From NCBI GenBank assembly GCA_046047755.1, contig JBJOHK010000014.1:1-23152 (forward strand): a stretch of 23,152 nucleotides of DNA, in the 5' to 3' direction. A program made the position numbers and the translations under genes. The first letter of the stretch is position 1; each line of letters starts with the position of its first letter. The notes under the pieces were generated by a model, which did not search any database, was not told where the DNA came from, and worked only from the letters and a program-made list of their open reading frames with translations. Below, one piece after another: positions 8,054-15,853 of the stretch. Source of the DNA: JALRLA01 sp046047755. GTDB lineage: Bacteria; Bacteroidota; Bacteroidia; NS11-12g; UBA955.

Positions 8054-9391
8054 ATGTTTAAGAAAATTCTGATCGCCAACCGCGGTGAAATTGCGTTGCG
8101 CATCATTCGCACTTGCAAAGAGATGGGCATCAAAACCGTTGCGGTTTATTCTACGGCCGATCGCGATAGTTTGCATGTGCGCTTTGCTGATGAAGCCGTT
8201 TGCATAGGTTCTGCACAGAGTCGTGATAGTTATTTGAGTATGCCCAGAATCATGGCAGCAGCTGAAGTAACCAATGCAGATGCCATTCATCCAGGTTACG
8301 GTTTCTTAAGCGAGAATTCGAAATTTTCGGCTTTGTGCCGTGACCACGGTATTAAGTTTATCGGAGCCACACCTGAGCAAATTGATCAGATGGGCGACAA
8401 AAGCAACGCCAAAGACACCATGAAAAAAGCCGGAGTGCCTACCATTCCTGGCTCTGACGGTCTTTTGGAAAGCATTGAACAAGCTAAAAAATTGGCTGTT
8501 GAAATGGGGTTCCCTGTCATCATTAAGGCTACAGCCGGTGGTGGCGGTCGGGGTATGCGAATCATCTGGGCTGCAGATGAGGTTGAGAATGCCTGGAACA
8601 GTGCCAAGCAAGAAGCTGGGGCCGCATTCGGGAACGATGGCTTGTACATGGAGAAGTACATCGAAGAACCTCGCCACATTGAAATTCAAATTGCCGGTGA
8701 CCAGTATGGAACGGTCTGTCATTTGTCTGAACGCGATTGTTCGATTCAACGCCGTCACCAAAAACTTCTTGAAGAGACCCCTTCTCCTTTCATGACCGAT
8801 GAACTTCGCGAGAAAATGGGAGAGGCGGCCAAAGCAGCGGCTAAAATCATTCAATACGAAGGGGTAGGAACGGTTGAGTTCTTGGTTGACAAGCACCGTA
8901 ACTTCTATTTCATGGAGATGAACACCCGAATTCAGGTTGAGCATCCGGTAACCGAAGAGGTAATCAATTACGACTTGGTAAAGGAGCAGATTTTGATTGC
9001 CGCAGGTGTTCCCATTTCGGGTGCCGATTACCTGCCTACAAAGGCCGCCATCGAATGCCGTATCAACGCTGAAGACATCTACAATAACTTCCGTCCATCA
9101 CCAGGAAAAATCCAAGTTTTGCATAAGCCCGGTGGTCATGGGGTACGCGTGGATAGCCATATTTATGCGGGGTATAGCATCCCCCCATACTATGACTCCA
9201 TGATTGCTAAATTGATTGTTTCGGCTCAGACGCGGGAGGAAGCCATTGTGAAAATGGAACGTGCCTTGCAAGAGTTTATCATTGAAGGCATTCATACAAC
9301 CATCCCATTGCAATTGCAACTCATGAAAGATCCCGATTTTAGAGCGGGTAATTTCACGACGAAATTCATGGAAACCTTCAAAATCCAATAA
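8054..9391 (+). CDS. accC: AccC, biotin carboxylase (ATP-grasp)
   Basis: The protein is 445 residues, normal for AccC, which uses ATP and bicarbonate to carboxylate the biotin on AccB. Signatures in order are FKKILIANRGEIALRIIRTC at the start (residues 2-21), HPGYGFLSEN (about 76), the ATP-binding loop KATAGGGGRGMRII (about 158), HLSERDCSIQRRHQKL, and the catalytic segment MEMNTRIQVEHPVTEE with the conserved Arg and Glu. The length ends at the biotin carboxylase C-terminal domain, with no fused carrier, in keeping with the separate accB upstream. It closes the carboxylase cluster and is followed two bases later by a terminator hairpin. It may serve both fatty-acid synthesis (with AccA/AccD encoded elsewhere) and the PccB-type partner upstream. 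Confidence 0.96.
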   Translation: MFKKILIANRGEIALRIIRTCKEMGIKTVAVYSTADRDSLHVRFADEAVCIGSAQSRDSYLSMPRIMAAAEVTNADAIHPGYGFLSENSKFSALCRDHGIKFIGATPEQIDQMGDKSNAKDTMKKAGVPTIPGSDGLLESIEQAKKLAVEMGFPVIIKATAGGGGRGMRIIWAADEVENAWNSAKQEAGAAFGNDGLYMEKYIEEPRHIEIQIAGDQYGTVCHLSERDCSIQRRHQKLLEETPSPFMTDELREKMGEAAKAAAKIIQYEGVGTVEFLVDKHRNFYFMEMNTRIQVEHPVTEEVINYDLVKEQILIAAGVPISGADYLPTKAAIECRINAEDIYNNFRPSPGKIQVLHKPGGHGVRVDSHIYAGYSIPPYYDSMIAKLIVSAQTREEAIVKMERALQEFIIEGIHTTIPLQLQLMKDPDFRAGNFTTKFMETFKIQ

Positions 9392-9392
9392 C

Positions 9393-9420
9393 AAAAAAGC
9401 CGCCCTTGGGCGGCTTTTTT
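9393..9420. terminator. Bidirectional intrinsic terminator after accC
   Basis: AAAAAAGCCGCCC (9393-9405) is the exact reverse complement of GGGCGGCTTTTTT (9408-9420). The hairpin has a G/C-rich core and oligo-T on both strands. It sits between accC (plus) and the convergent DUF4920 gene (minus) and can stop transcription from both sides. Confidence 0.92.
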
Positions 9421-9438
9421 TATGCTGTTGGTAAGCGC

Positions 9439-9873
9439 TTAAGGCTTGTAGCGAACTCCGCTTGCTCTAAAATAAACTTCACATTGGCTGCTGTCTTGGT
9501 CTGAAGGCTTGACCTTAAAAGTACCCGTGCAATAGACATCTCCTTTATTCATGGTAGTGGGTATGGTTACTCCCTCTTCCAATTCCACGTACAATGAGCC
9601 CAAGGGTCCCAATTTGCGATTTTCATAGGCTTCAAGCGCTTTGATACTGCTTGATTCCAATTCGTAGTTGAACCAACAGCCTTCTGATTGGCAAACTTCT
9701 TGGGTTCGGCCAAAGACAACAGCTTCGGTTTTTTCGTTTTCTAGAAAATCGTTCAATGCAGCATCGATTCGAACCGCCTCTTGTTCATTTAAGGGTTTGC
9801 CTTTCTCAACTCCTGAGTCCTGACAAGCCCAGATACCCAATACAGCGAGGCTAAGTATGACCATTTTATTCAT
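9439..9873 (-). CDS. DUF4920-type lipoprotein
   Basis: The protein is 144 residues from the ATG at 9873. Residues 1-16 are a lipoprotein signal and Cys17 (L-G-I-W-A-C) is the predicted lipidation site, so it should be anchored in a membrane on the periplasmic side. The segment FGRTQEVCQSEGCWFNYEL resembles the core V-C-x-x-x-G-C-W motif of the DUF4920 family, whose two conserved cysteines suggest metal or redox chemistry, though no function is established as far as I know. A frame extension to 9897 would add eight residues and overlap the stop of the preceding gene; it is rejected because a TATCTTTG promoter box lies four bases before the chosen ATG. It follows the DUF1343 gene on the same strand and may be read from both promoters. 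Confidence 0.8.
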   Translation of the reverse strand: MNKMVILSLAVLGIWACQDSGVEKGKPLNEQEAVRIDAALNDFLENEKTEAVVFGRTQEVCQSEGCWFNYELESSSIKALEAYENRKLGPLGSLYVELEEGVTIPTTMNKGDVYCTGTFKVKPSDQDSSQCEVYFRASGVRYKP

Positions 9874-9877
9874 GGCA

Positions 9878-9885
9878 CAAAGATA
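9878..9885 (-). promoter_or_regulatory. -7 promoter box for the DUF4920 lipoprotein gene
   Basis: The minus strand reads TATCTTTG, an exact TAnnTTTG match, then four bases, then the ATG at 9873. It begins only eight bases past the stop of the DUF1343 gene. No clear -33 element is seen. Confidence 0.5.
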
Positions 9886-9893
9886 AAATTTCC

Positions 9894-11126
9894 TCAAGGG
9901 TAAAGCAGATAGGGTTGCCTTTTTTCGGCAAATGCCCGTAATCCGGGTTCAAAAGAGGCTTGGATTTTCCACAGTTCATCTCCTTGTTCTATGGCCGTTT
10001 GCAATTGAGTGGTTCCCGCCAATTTGGTCAAGAATGATTTGAAATACTCATCTTTTTGGCTGGGACTGGCTACTCGATAAGGATTGATGAGGAAAGGCAA
10101 CAGCAGCACGGGTTTGTTTCGAATGATTTCTACATACTGGCTATCCAGCCGAATGCCATGGCACAGTTGTCCTTCATACGGCGGATGCACGGCTTTCCCC
10201 GGAATGCTAATTGGGGTAAAGGTATCGGTGTATCCGTCGCTAGCCTTGAGCCAGGGCGCCCCGTAGCATTCAAAGGGAGTGGGCGTGCCACGACCCATGC
10301 TTAAACAGGTGCCTTCCAATAGACCCAAGCTAGGATAGAGGTAAATGGACGTTTGCGTCGGTAAATTCGGGCTAGGAGGAATCGGCAATAGGTATTCGTC
10401 GCTTCGTTTCCAGCCTTCAATGGTGATTATGTGAAGGTCGCAGTGCAAATCGCTTATAGGGGTCTTGGGTAGACCTAGCCAGGCTTCTTCATTGATCATT
10501 TGGGCCAATTCGCCCAAGGTCATTCCGTGTACCAATGGAATGGGGTGAAGACCCACCATGCTGCTGATTCCGGATTCAAGAATGGGTCCGGCCATGTAAA
10601 ATCCATTCGGATTGGGGCGGTCCAACACCCATAGGGCTTTTTCGTTTTCAGCACAGGCCTGCATGCAATAATGTAGGGTGCTCAAATAGGTATAGAAACG
10701 AACGCCTACATCTTGTATGTCAAATACTACAGCATCTACATCAGCTAAGTCGGCCTGGCTGGGCTTGAAGTGGCTGCCGTATAAACTGATAATGGGTAAT
10801 TGGGTGCTAGGATCCCTTCCATTGGCTACATGTTCGCCCGCCGCTGCATGGCCTCGAAAACCATGTTCGGGAGAAAATACCTTGACGACTTGAATTCCTC
10901 CTTTGAGCAAAGAATCGACCAGATGCAAAGGGCCCAAACGAGAGGTTTGATTGGCTACTACGGCGATGCGTTTTCCTTTTAGATCATTCCAATATTGATC
11001 CGTACGTTCGGCTCCAACGCGCAAGGATTGGCCCTGAATGAACCCTGAAAAAATTAATAGCAGGGCAAGGAGGCAGACCCGGTGAACGTTACCTTTGATA
11101 GACAGGATGAATTGGCCGTTGTTCAT
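9894..11126 (-). CDS. DUF1343 / GH171 family protein, probable exo-beta-N-acetylmuramidase (NamZ-like)
   Basis: The protein is 410 residues from the ATG at 11126. A hydrophobic segment (about 17-31, ending I-Q-G-Q) is a signal peptide, so the mature enzyme is periplasmic or exported. Family motifs are GKRIAVVANQTS (51-62), VFSPEHGFRG (83-92), VVFDIQDVGVRFYTYLSTLH (133-152) and WVLDRPNPNG (166-175). DUF1343 proteins (YbbC/NamZ) release terminal N-acetylmuramic acid from peptidoglycan fragments, and the Glu in S-P-E-H-G is, from memory, the likely catalytic acid. A role in cell-wall recycling is inferred. No ATG, GTG or TTG lies between 11126 and the signal peptide core, so the coding region overlaps the start of the divergent permease gene by 20 bases. 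The DUF4920 gene follows. Confidence 0.88.
   Translation of the reverse strand: MNNGQFILSIKGNVHRVCLLALLLIFSGFIQGQSLRVGAERTDQYWNDLKGKRIAVVANQTSRLGPLHLVDSLLKGGIQVVKVFSPEHGFRGHAAAGEHVANGRDPSTQLPIISLYGSHFKPSQADLADVDAVVFDIQDVGVRFYTYLSTLHYCMQACAENEKALWVLDRPNPNGFYMAGPILESGISSMVGLHPIPLVHGMTLGELAQMINEEAWLGLPKTPISDLHCDLHIITIEGWKRSDEYLLPIPPSPNLPTQTSIYLYPSLGLLEGTCLSMGRGTPTPFECYGAPWLKASDGYTDTFTPISIPGKAVHPPYEGQLCHGIRLDSQYVEIIRNKPVLLLPFLINPYRVASPSQKDEYFKSFLTKLAGTTQLQTAIEQGDELWKIQASFEPGLRAFAEKRQPYLLYP
11090..11097 (+). promoter_or_regulatory. -7 promoter box for the LolC/E-like permease gene, inside the DUF1343 gene
   Basis: TACCTTTG matches TAnnTTTG exactly and ends nine bases before the ATG at 11107. It lies within the 5' coding part of the divergent DUF1343 gene. 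No clear -33 element is seen. Confidence 0.5.
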
Positions 11127-12321
11127 AGCGAAGCGCTTTCTTACAAAAGAAAAGAAAAGCTTGGCAAGGCGTATTGTGCTTTTATCCATATTGGCTGTAG
11201 CCTTGAGTGTTGCAACGGTTCTGATTTCCATATTTGCCTTGCAAGGCTTTCAGCAAACCATAGGCCAAAGAGTTTCGCAGCTCCAAGGAGATTTCATTAT
11301 TGATGATGCCGCTAACGTCGAAGGTTCTGAATGGAAACCCATATCCAACCACCTGTCAACGTTGGTAGACTCAGCCGTGTTGTCTTCAGGTCTGGACTGG
11401 GTTTTAGAGCCCGTAGCTCAAAGAGCCTGCATAGCGAAAAGTGAGAGGGAAGTGGAAGGGGTGCTGGTCATGGGTACGAGCCCTTCGGCCATTGCTCGAC
11501 TTTCCGGTCATGCGATTTCAGATGAGGTTGGTGTATATATGTCCAAATCCTTGGCCAGTCGAATGAATGTGAAATTGGGTGATAAATTGACCCTTTTGTT
11601 TTTTTCTGATGCTGGCGACTCAGTGGGTTCTAGGGCCAGGCGATATCCGGTTTTGGGTTTGCTTACCCAAGGCTTGGACGAATTCGATCAGCACACCATT
11701 ATTGTGCCCAAATTCGCATTGGAATCCATGATGCCAGCAGGGGCCTCTCAAAATCGATGGGAATTGAGGGCTCCCAAACATGCGACAGCTGTGCAAATTC
11801 AAGAGTCCGTTTTGCGCATTCAATCGATGTTGCCGGCTGGTATGCTGCGCATTTCTAGTGTCGAGTCTCAAAATCGGGCCCTGTTTGATTGGTTGATGAT
11901 TCTCGATACCAATGTCTGGGTCATGCTTCTGTTGATGGTTTCGGTAGCGGCTATTGCATTGTCTACCACCTTGCTGATTCTGATTTTGGATCAAACGGCA
12001 TTGGTGGGATTGCTTCAGGCTATGGGAGCCCAGAGAGACGGCATTCAACGCGTGTTTTGGTGGCAGGGGTTGGTGATTGCGACTGTGGGCCTAGTAGTAG
12101 GAAATGCATTGGCTCTGGGATTGGCATGGGGTCAGAATGCATATCATTGGATTCGCTTAGATGCTGAGCAGTATTACATTGATTCGGTGGTATTTGCCAT
12201 TGAGCCCAGTACCTTATGTATCGTCAATAGTTCGGCTTTGGGATTGTGTATGGTATTGATGCTTTTGCCTTTGCGTTTTGTGCGGCGAATGAGCGTGATC
12301 AATGCTATACGGTACGAATAA
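11107..12321 (+). CDS. FtsX/LolC/E-like ABC transporter permease
   Basis: The protein is 404 residues with the MacB/LolC/E layout: one N-terminal membrane segment (about 23-45), a large periplasmic domain (about 46-260), and three C-terminal membrane segments (about 265-290, 315-337 and 370-390). The short cytoplasmic loop LVGLLQAMGAQRDGIQRVFWWQG (first part residues 296 onward) and the ending RRMSVINAIRYE are typical of LolC/LolE, which with the ATPase LolD release lipoproteins from the inner membrane. The start MNWPLFIAKRFL is typical for Bacteroidota members, which supports 11107 over an upstream TTG at 11095. No LolD-like ATPase is nearby. A role in lipoprotein sorting is likely but other MacB-like roles are possible. 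The gene ends two bases before a bidirectional terminator shared with gyrB. Confidence 0.85.
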   Translation: MNWPLFIAKRFLTKEKKSLARRIVLLSILAVALSVATVLISIFALQGFQQTIGQRVSQLQGDFIIDDAANVEGSEWKPISNHLSTLVDSAVLSSGLDWVLEPVAQRACIAKSEREVEGVLVMGTSPSAIARLSGHAISDEVGVYMSKSLASRMNVKLGDKLTLLFFSDAGDSVGSRARRYPVLGLLTQGLDEFDQHTIIVPKFALESMMPAGASQNRWELRAPKHATAVQIQESVLRIQSMLPAGMLRISSVESQNRALFDWLMILDTNVWVMLLLMVSVAAIALSTTLLILILDQTALVGLLQAMGAQRDGIQRVFWWQGLVIATVGLVVGNALALGLAWGQNAYHWIRLDAEQYYIDSVVFAIEPSTLCIVNSSALGLCMVLMLLPLRFVRRMSVINAIRYE

Positions 12322-12322
12322 A

Positions 12323-12348
12323 AAAAGGCCCCGATTTTGGGGCCTTTT
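12323..12348. terminator. Bidirectional intrinsic terminator between the permease gene and gyrB
   Basis: AAAAGGCCCC (12323-12332) and GGGGCCTTTT (12339-12348) form a perfect 10-base stem with loop GATTTT. The A/T flanks give oligo-T on both strands. It serves the plus-strand permease gene and the minus-strand gyrB, which converge here. Confidence 0.93.
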
Positions 12349-12350
12349 CA

Positions 12351-14303
12351 TTATGCGTCGATATTGGCGTATTTGGCGTTCGCTTCAATGAATTCTCTTC
12401 TCGGGGGTACATCGTCGCCCATAAGCATGGAGAATACACGGTCAGCTTCTGCGGCACTGTCAAGCGATACTCGCTTCAATGCACGACGAGCAGGGTCCAT
12501 GGTGGTTTCCCACAATTGTTCGGCGTTCATCTCGCCCAGACCCTTGTATCGCTGCACGTGAACACTTTCCTCACGGCCACCACCGGCCAATTCTTTGATG
12601 ATGCCATCTCGTTCTTCATCGGTCCAGCAATAGCGGCTCTCTTTGCCTTTTTTAACCTGGTACAAAGGAGGAGTGGCTATATACACATAACCGCTCTCAA
12701 TTAATCGCTTCATATAGCGGAAAAACAAGGTCAAAATCAAGGTGCGAATGTGACTGCCGTCGACGTCAGCATCGGTCATGATTACAATCTTATGGTAGCG
12801 CAAGTTGTCCAACTTGAGCTCCTTATTGCCTTCCTCGTCGGTTCCAATATGCACACCCAAAGCCGTAAACATGTTGCGAACTTCTTCGTTGTCGTAAATT
12901 TTGTGTTCGAGGGCCTTTTCAACGTTCAAGATTTTTCCTCTAAGCGGCAAGATGGCTTGGAATTCACGGTCGCGGCCTTGTTTGGCTGTTCCTCCAGCCG
13001 AATCACCCTCCACCAAGAATATTTCACATACTTGGGGATCGGTTTTGGAGCAGTCGCTCAATTTACCGGGTAAGCCCATTCCGCTCATAGCGCCTTTGCG
13101 TTGTACCATATCGCGAGCTTTTCTAGCGGCCGCACGAGCTTGAGCGGCGAGGACAACTTTGTCTACGATGATTTTGGCTTCTTTGGGGTTCTCTTGAAGG
13201 AAGTTGTCCAGCATTTCCCCTACGGTTGAATCTACCGCTCCACTAACTTCATTGTTTCCCAACTTGGTCTTGGTTTGACCTTCGAATTGGGGTTCAGCCA
13301 CTTTTACAGAAATGACTCCCGTTAAACCTTCACGGAAATCTTCGCCGTTGATTTCAACTTTTACTTTGTCCAACAACTTTTCACGCTCCGCGTATGCTTT
13401 AAGTGTGCGGGTCAATGCGCGTCTAAAACCAGCCACGTGTGTTCCACCTTCAATGGTGTTGATGTTGTTGACATACGAATGTAGATTCTCCGTGTATCCG
13501 GTGTTGTATTGAAAGGCAATCTCTACGGGGATGCCGTATTTGTCGCTCTCGCAATAAACAGGGTTGGGAATGAGCTTTTCACGGGTGCCGTCAACATAGG
13601 TGACAAACTCCAATAGCCCGCCCTCTGAATAGTAGGTTTCTGAACGGAAACTACCATCTTCCAATGCTTCGCGCTCATCGGTCAAGGTGAGTTGAATGCC
13701 TTTATTTAGGAAAGACAATTCACGCATACGCTTTTGAAGCGTCTCGAATTGGTATTCGGTAACTTGGAAAATGCTTCCATCTGGGTAGAAGGTGACCTCG
13801 GTTCCGCGGTCATCGGTATCGCCAACAACGCGAACATCGTATTTGGGCTTTCCGCAAGAATATTCTTGTTCCCAGATTTTACCGTCTCGGAAAACACGAG
13901 CGTGCAAAAGGGTAGAAAGGGCATTAACACAGCTGACACCCACGCCGTGCAATCCACCAGAGACCTTATAAGTGTCTTTGTCGAACTTACCACCTGCGTG
14001 CAATACGGTCATAACCACTTCCAAGGCACTTTTGCCCTCTTTAGGGTGTATCCCTGTGGGGATTCCTCGACCGTCATCTCGAACGCGAATTCCATTGTCG
14101 GGCAAAATGGCAACCTGTATGGTTTTGCAATGGCCAGCCAAAGCTTCGTCAATGGAGTTATCGACGACCTCATATACCAAGTGGTGCAAACCCTTTTGGC
14201 CTATGTCACCAATGTACATGGCAGGGCGCTTGCGAACAGCTTCCAAGCCCTCTAGGACTTGAATGTTATCGGCACCGTAATTTCCTTTGTTTTCGTTACT
14301 CAT
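12351..14303 (-). CDS. gyrB: DNA gyrase subunit B
   Basis: The protein is 650 residues from the ATG at 14303, the length common for Bacteroidota GyrB without the insert found in Proteobacteria. The GHKL ATPase domain shows VYEVVDNSIDEA with Asn49, DDGRGIP (76-82) and the lid GGLHGVG (116-122). The transducer domain follows. The TOPRIM domain shows EGDSAGGTAKQGRDR and MTDADVDGSH. The C-terminal GyrB tail has QRYKGLGEMNAEQLWETT. GyrB powers negative supercoiling together with GyrA. A GTG at 14381 would add 26 residues that do not resemble GyrB, so it is not used. It converges with the permease gene and shares its terminator. Confidence 0.97.
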   Translation of the reverse strand: MSNENKGNYGADNIQVLEGLEAVRKRPAMYIGDIGQKGLHHLVYEVVDNSIDEALAGHCKTIQVAILPDNGIRVRDDGRGIPTGIHPKEGKSALEVVMTVLHAGGKFDKDTYKVSGGLHGVGVSCVNALSTLLHARVFRDGKIWEQEYSCGKPKYDVRVVGDTDDRGTEVTFYPDGSIFQVTEYQFETLQKRMRELSFLNKGIQLTLTDEREALEDGSFRSETYYSEGGLLEFVTYVDGTREKLIPNPVYCESDKYGIPVEIAFQYNTGYTENLHSYVNNINTIEGGTHVAGFRRALTRTLKAYAEREKLLDKVKVEINGEDFREGLTGVISVKVAEPQFEGQTKTKLGNNEVSGAVDSTVGEMLDNFLQENPKEAKIIVDKVVLAAQARAAARKARDMVQRKGAMSGMGLPGKLSDCSKTDPQVCEIFLVEGDSAGGTAKQGRDREFQAILPLRGKILNVEKALEHKIYDNEEVRNMFTALGVHIGTDEEGNKELKLDNLRYHKIVIMTDADVDGSHIRTLILTLFFRYMKRLIESGYVYIATPPLYQVKKGKESRYCWTDEERDGIIKELAGGGREESVHVQRYKGLGEMNAEQLWETTMDPARRALKRVSLDSAAEADRVFSMLMGDDVPPRREFIEANAKYANIDA

Positions 14304-14326
14304 TTCGTTGCTCAAAGTGTGTTCTG

Positions 14327-14334
14327 TAAAGTTA
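14327..14334 (-). promoter_or_regulatory. Weak -7-like box upstream of gyrB
   Basis: The minus strand reads TAACTTTA, one mismatch from TAnnTTTG, 23 bases before the gyrB ATG at 14303. There is no clear -33 element. Confidence 0.3.
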
Positions 14335-14419
14335 CGAAACGGGGCAGGAGCAGGGCTGAAAAACACGTTGGTTTTACCCACATGTTAGCCACAATTTTCA
14401 TAGAATTTTTCGCCCTTGT

Positions 14420-15853
14420 TTAAGGCTGAGGAAGGCTGTGAAACAGGCCCGTGTGAAATAGATAGTCAACCTGTGTTTGACGCATTTGGGCCCAGGCATC
14501 CCACTGTTGAAGGCTGACTTGAATGTAACGAGATTCCCGGGTGTTCAAGACGAAAAACTGAACGTCACCAGCTTTGAATTTTTCCAATTCGCCTTCGTAT
14601 AATACCCCTAAGGTTTGGGCTTGATCAAATTGCCAATCAAATGCCTTTTTATTTCGCTGAACGCCCTCCCATAAGGCCTGCTGTTTGGCCAATAAATCTC
14701 TTCTCTGTTGCAGCCAAGCCCATACAAGTTGGTCTTGTTCTACCTGGGCCATTTCCATCTTACCTTGGGCTTCGCGAATGAAAAGAGGGCTTTGAACATA
14801 AATGCCAAAACGCTGATTTTGATCGTCGTACAAGGTGGTGGGGAGCTTGGGCCATTCCGATTGCAACCACTGATACTTCAGATTGACATCGGGCAAGCGT
14901 TGGTTGCTCCAAAGATTGGCTTCGAGCTGCTTGCTGTTGATTTTGTATTGAGCCAAATGATAGGCTGGCGTTTGGTCAATCCAAGAACTATCGGAATCGG
15001 TGAAGGAGCGAATTTGTTCGCACCAGGGATCTAATGCGCCCATGTGGTTGGGGTCTGGGAATACCTCTGGTTTGAGGACGACTGGCCTATTTCCGTCCCA
15101 TAAATGCCTTGAAATCCAATAGCGACCGGCGGTTTCTTTATAGCTCGTCTCTTCGAACTTTGAGCTGTAAAAAGCGAACTGGGCGTAGACTTCCATGGTG
15201 TCTAGCGCGTTGCAAGCGCCATGAGAAAACAACTCCCTCATGGCTTGAAGTCTATTGAGGCTTAATTCCAACGCTTTTTCAGCCTGAATGCGCTGCATAT
15301 GGGCTTGGGTCCAAGCGATGTAATCACGAGATACCTCTGCTAGTAATTCATTGATTTGCTGGCGCTTTTCCCATATGGAAGCTCGATTCAACAATTGGGC
15401 TTTTTGGAAGGCGGTTCTTCGGTAATCGGTGCTGAGGTTTCGCAACAAGGGCAAACTGAGCCCGTGGTAGTAAAATCCGGCATCTGGAGTAGCTAGAGCC
15501 GGATTCGTCGCATCTCCGGTCATTTTTTCAAAGCCGGTTTCGTACCCAATGGCCCACCGGGTATAGCCTTGCACGGACCACTGTTGGCCATTGTAGTATG
15601 GCTTTCCAGACAAGTCTTTGGAGAATTGCTGCCAAGTCACTACCGGGTCGAATAGCCCTCTAGCCGCCTGCAAATTGGAGGAAGCCAAGTTGGGTTCTAA
15701 TTGGGCGCTTTTTGCCAGCGGATGCTCACGAACTACCCATTCCAGCAGTTGCCCCAAATACAAATTACTATCAGCCTGCATTTGGGCTTTAAGCCCCGCC
15801 AAATGAACGATCAGAGCGATCAGCAATAGTGACTTATTTGCCTTTTTTCTCAT
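14420..15853 (-). CDS. TolC-family outer-membrane efflux protein
   Basis: The protein is 477 residues from the ATG at 15853, with a signal peptide (1-24, MRKKANKSLLLIALIVHLAG then LKAQ). The body is mostly long, charged, Gln-rich helices in two similar halves, as expected for the TolC/OEP alpha-barrel. The segment NLASSNLQAARGLFDPVV and the later S-P-L-F-I-R-E-A-Q-G-K near strand-helix boundaries resemble Bacteroidota TolC members. It would form the outer-membrane exit duct for the adaptor and membrane protein encoded just upstream. Its start overlaps the end of the HlyD-type gene by 20 bases, so the two are translationally linked. A frame extension to 15898 would add 15 residues before the signal peptide and is rejected. 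Confidence 0.88.
   Translation of the reverse strand: MRKKANKSLLLIALIVHLAGLKAQMQADSNLYLGQLLEWVVREHPLAKSAQLEPNLASSNLQAARGLFDPVVTWQQFSKDLSGKPYYNGQQWSVQGYTRWAIGYETGFEKMTGDATNPALATPDAGFYYHGLSLPLLRNLSTDYRRTAFQKAQLLNRASIWEKRQQINELLAEVSRDYIAWTQAHMQRIQAEKALELSLNRLQAMRELFSHGACNALDTMEVYAQFAFYSSKFEETSYKETAGRYWISRHLWDGNRPVVLKPEVFPDPNHMGALDPWCEQIRSFTDSDSSWIDQTPAYHLAQYKINSKQLEANLWSNQRLPDVNLKYQWLQSEWPKLPTTLYDDQNQRFGIYVQSPLFIREAQGKMEMAQVEQDQLVWAWLQQRRDLLAKQQALWEGVQRNKKAFDWQFDQAQTLGVLYEGELEKFKAGDVQFFVLNTRESRYIQVSLQQWDAWAQMRQTQVDYLFHTGLFHSLPQP

Noticed and set aside
8306..8944. Minus-strand open frame of 212 codons opposite accC
   Set aside because: It lies entirely within the strongly conserved accC and shows no recognisable domain; it is a by-product of accC codon use.
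13734..14255. Plus-strand open frame of 173 codons opposite gyrB
   Set aside because: It is fully antisense to the conserved ATPase domain of gyrB with no independent support.
14304..14381. N-terminal extension of GyrB from a GTG
   Set aside because: The added 26 residues are Pro/Phe-rich and unlike GyrB; the ATG at 14303 gives the standard N-terminus.
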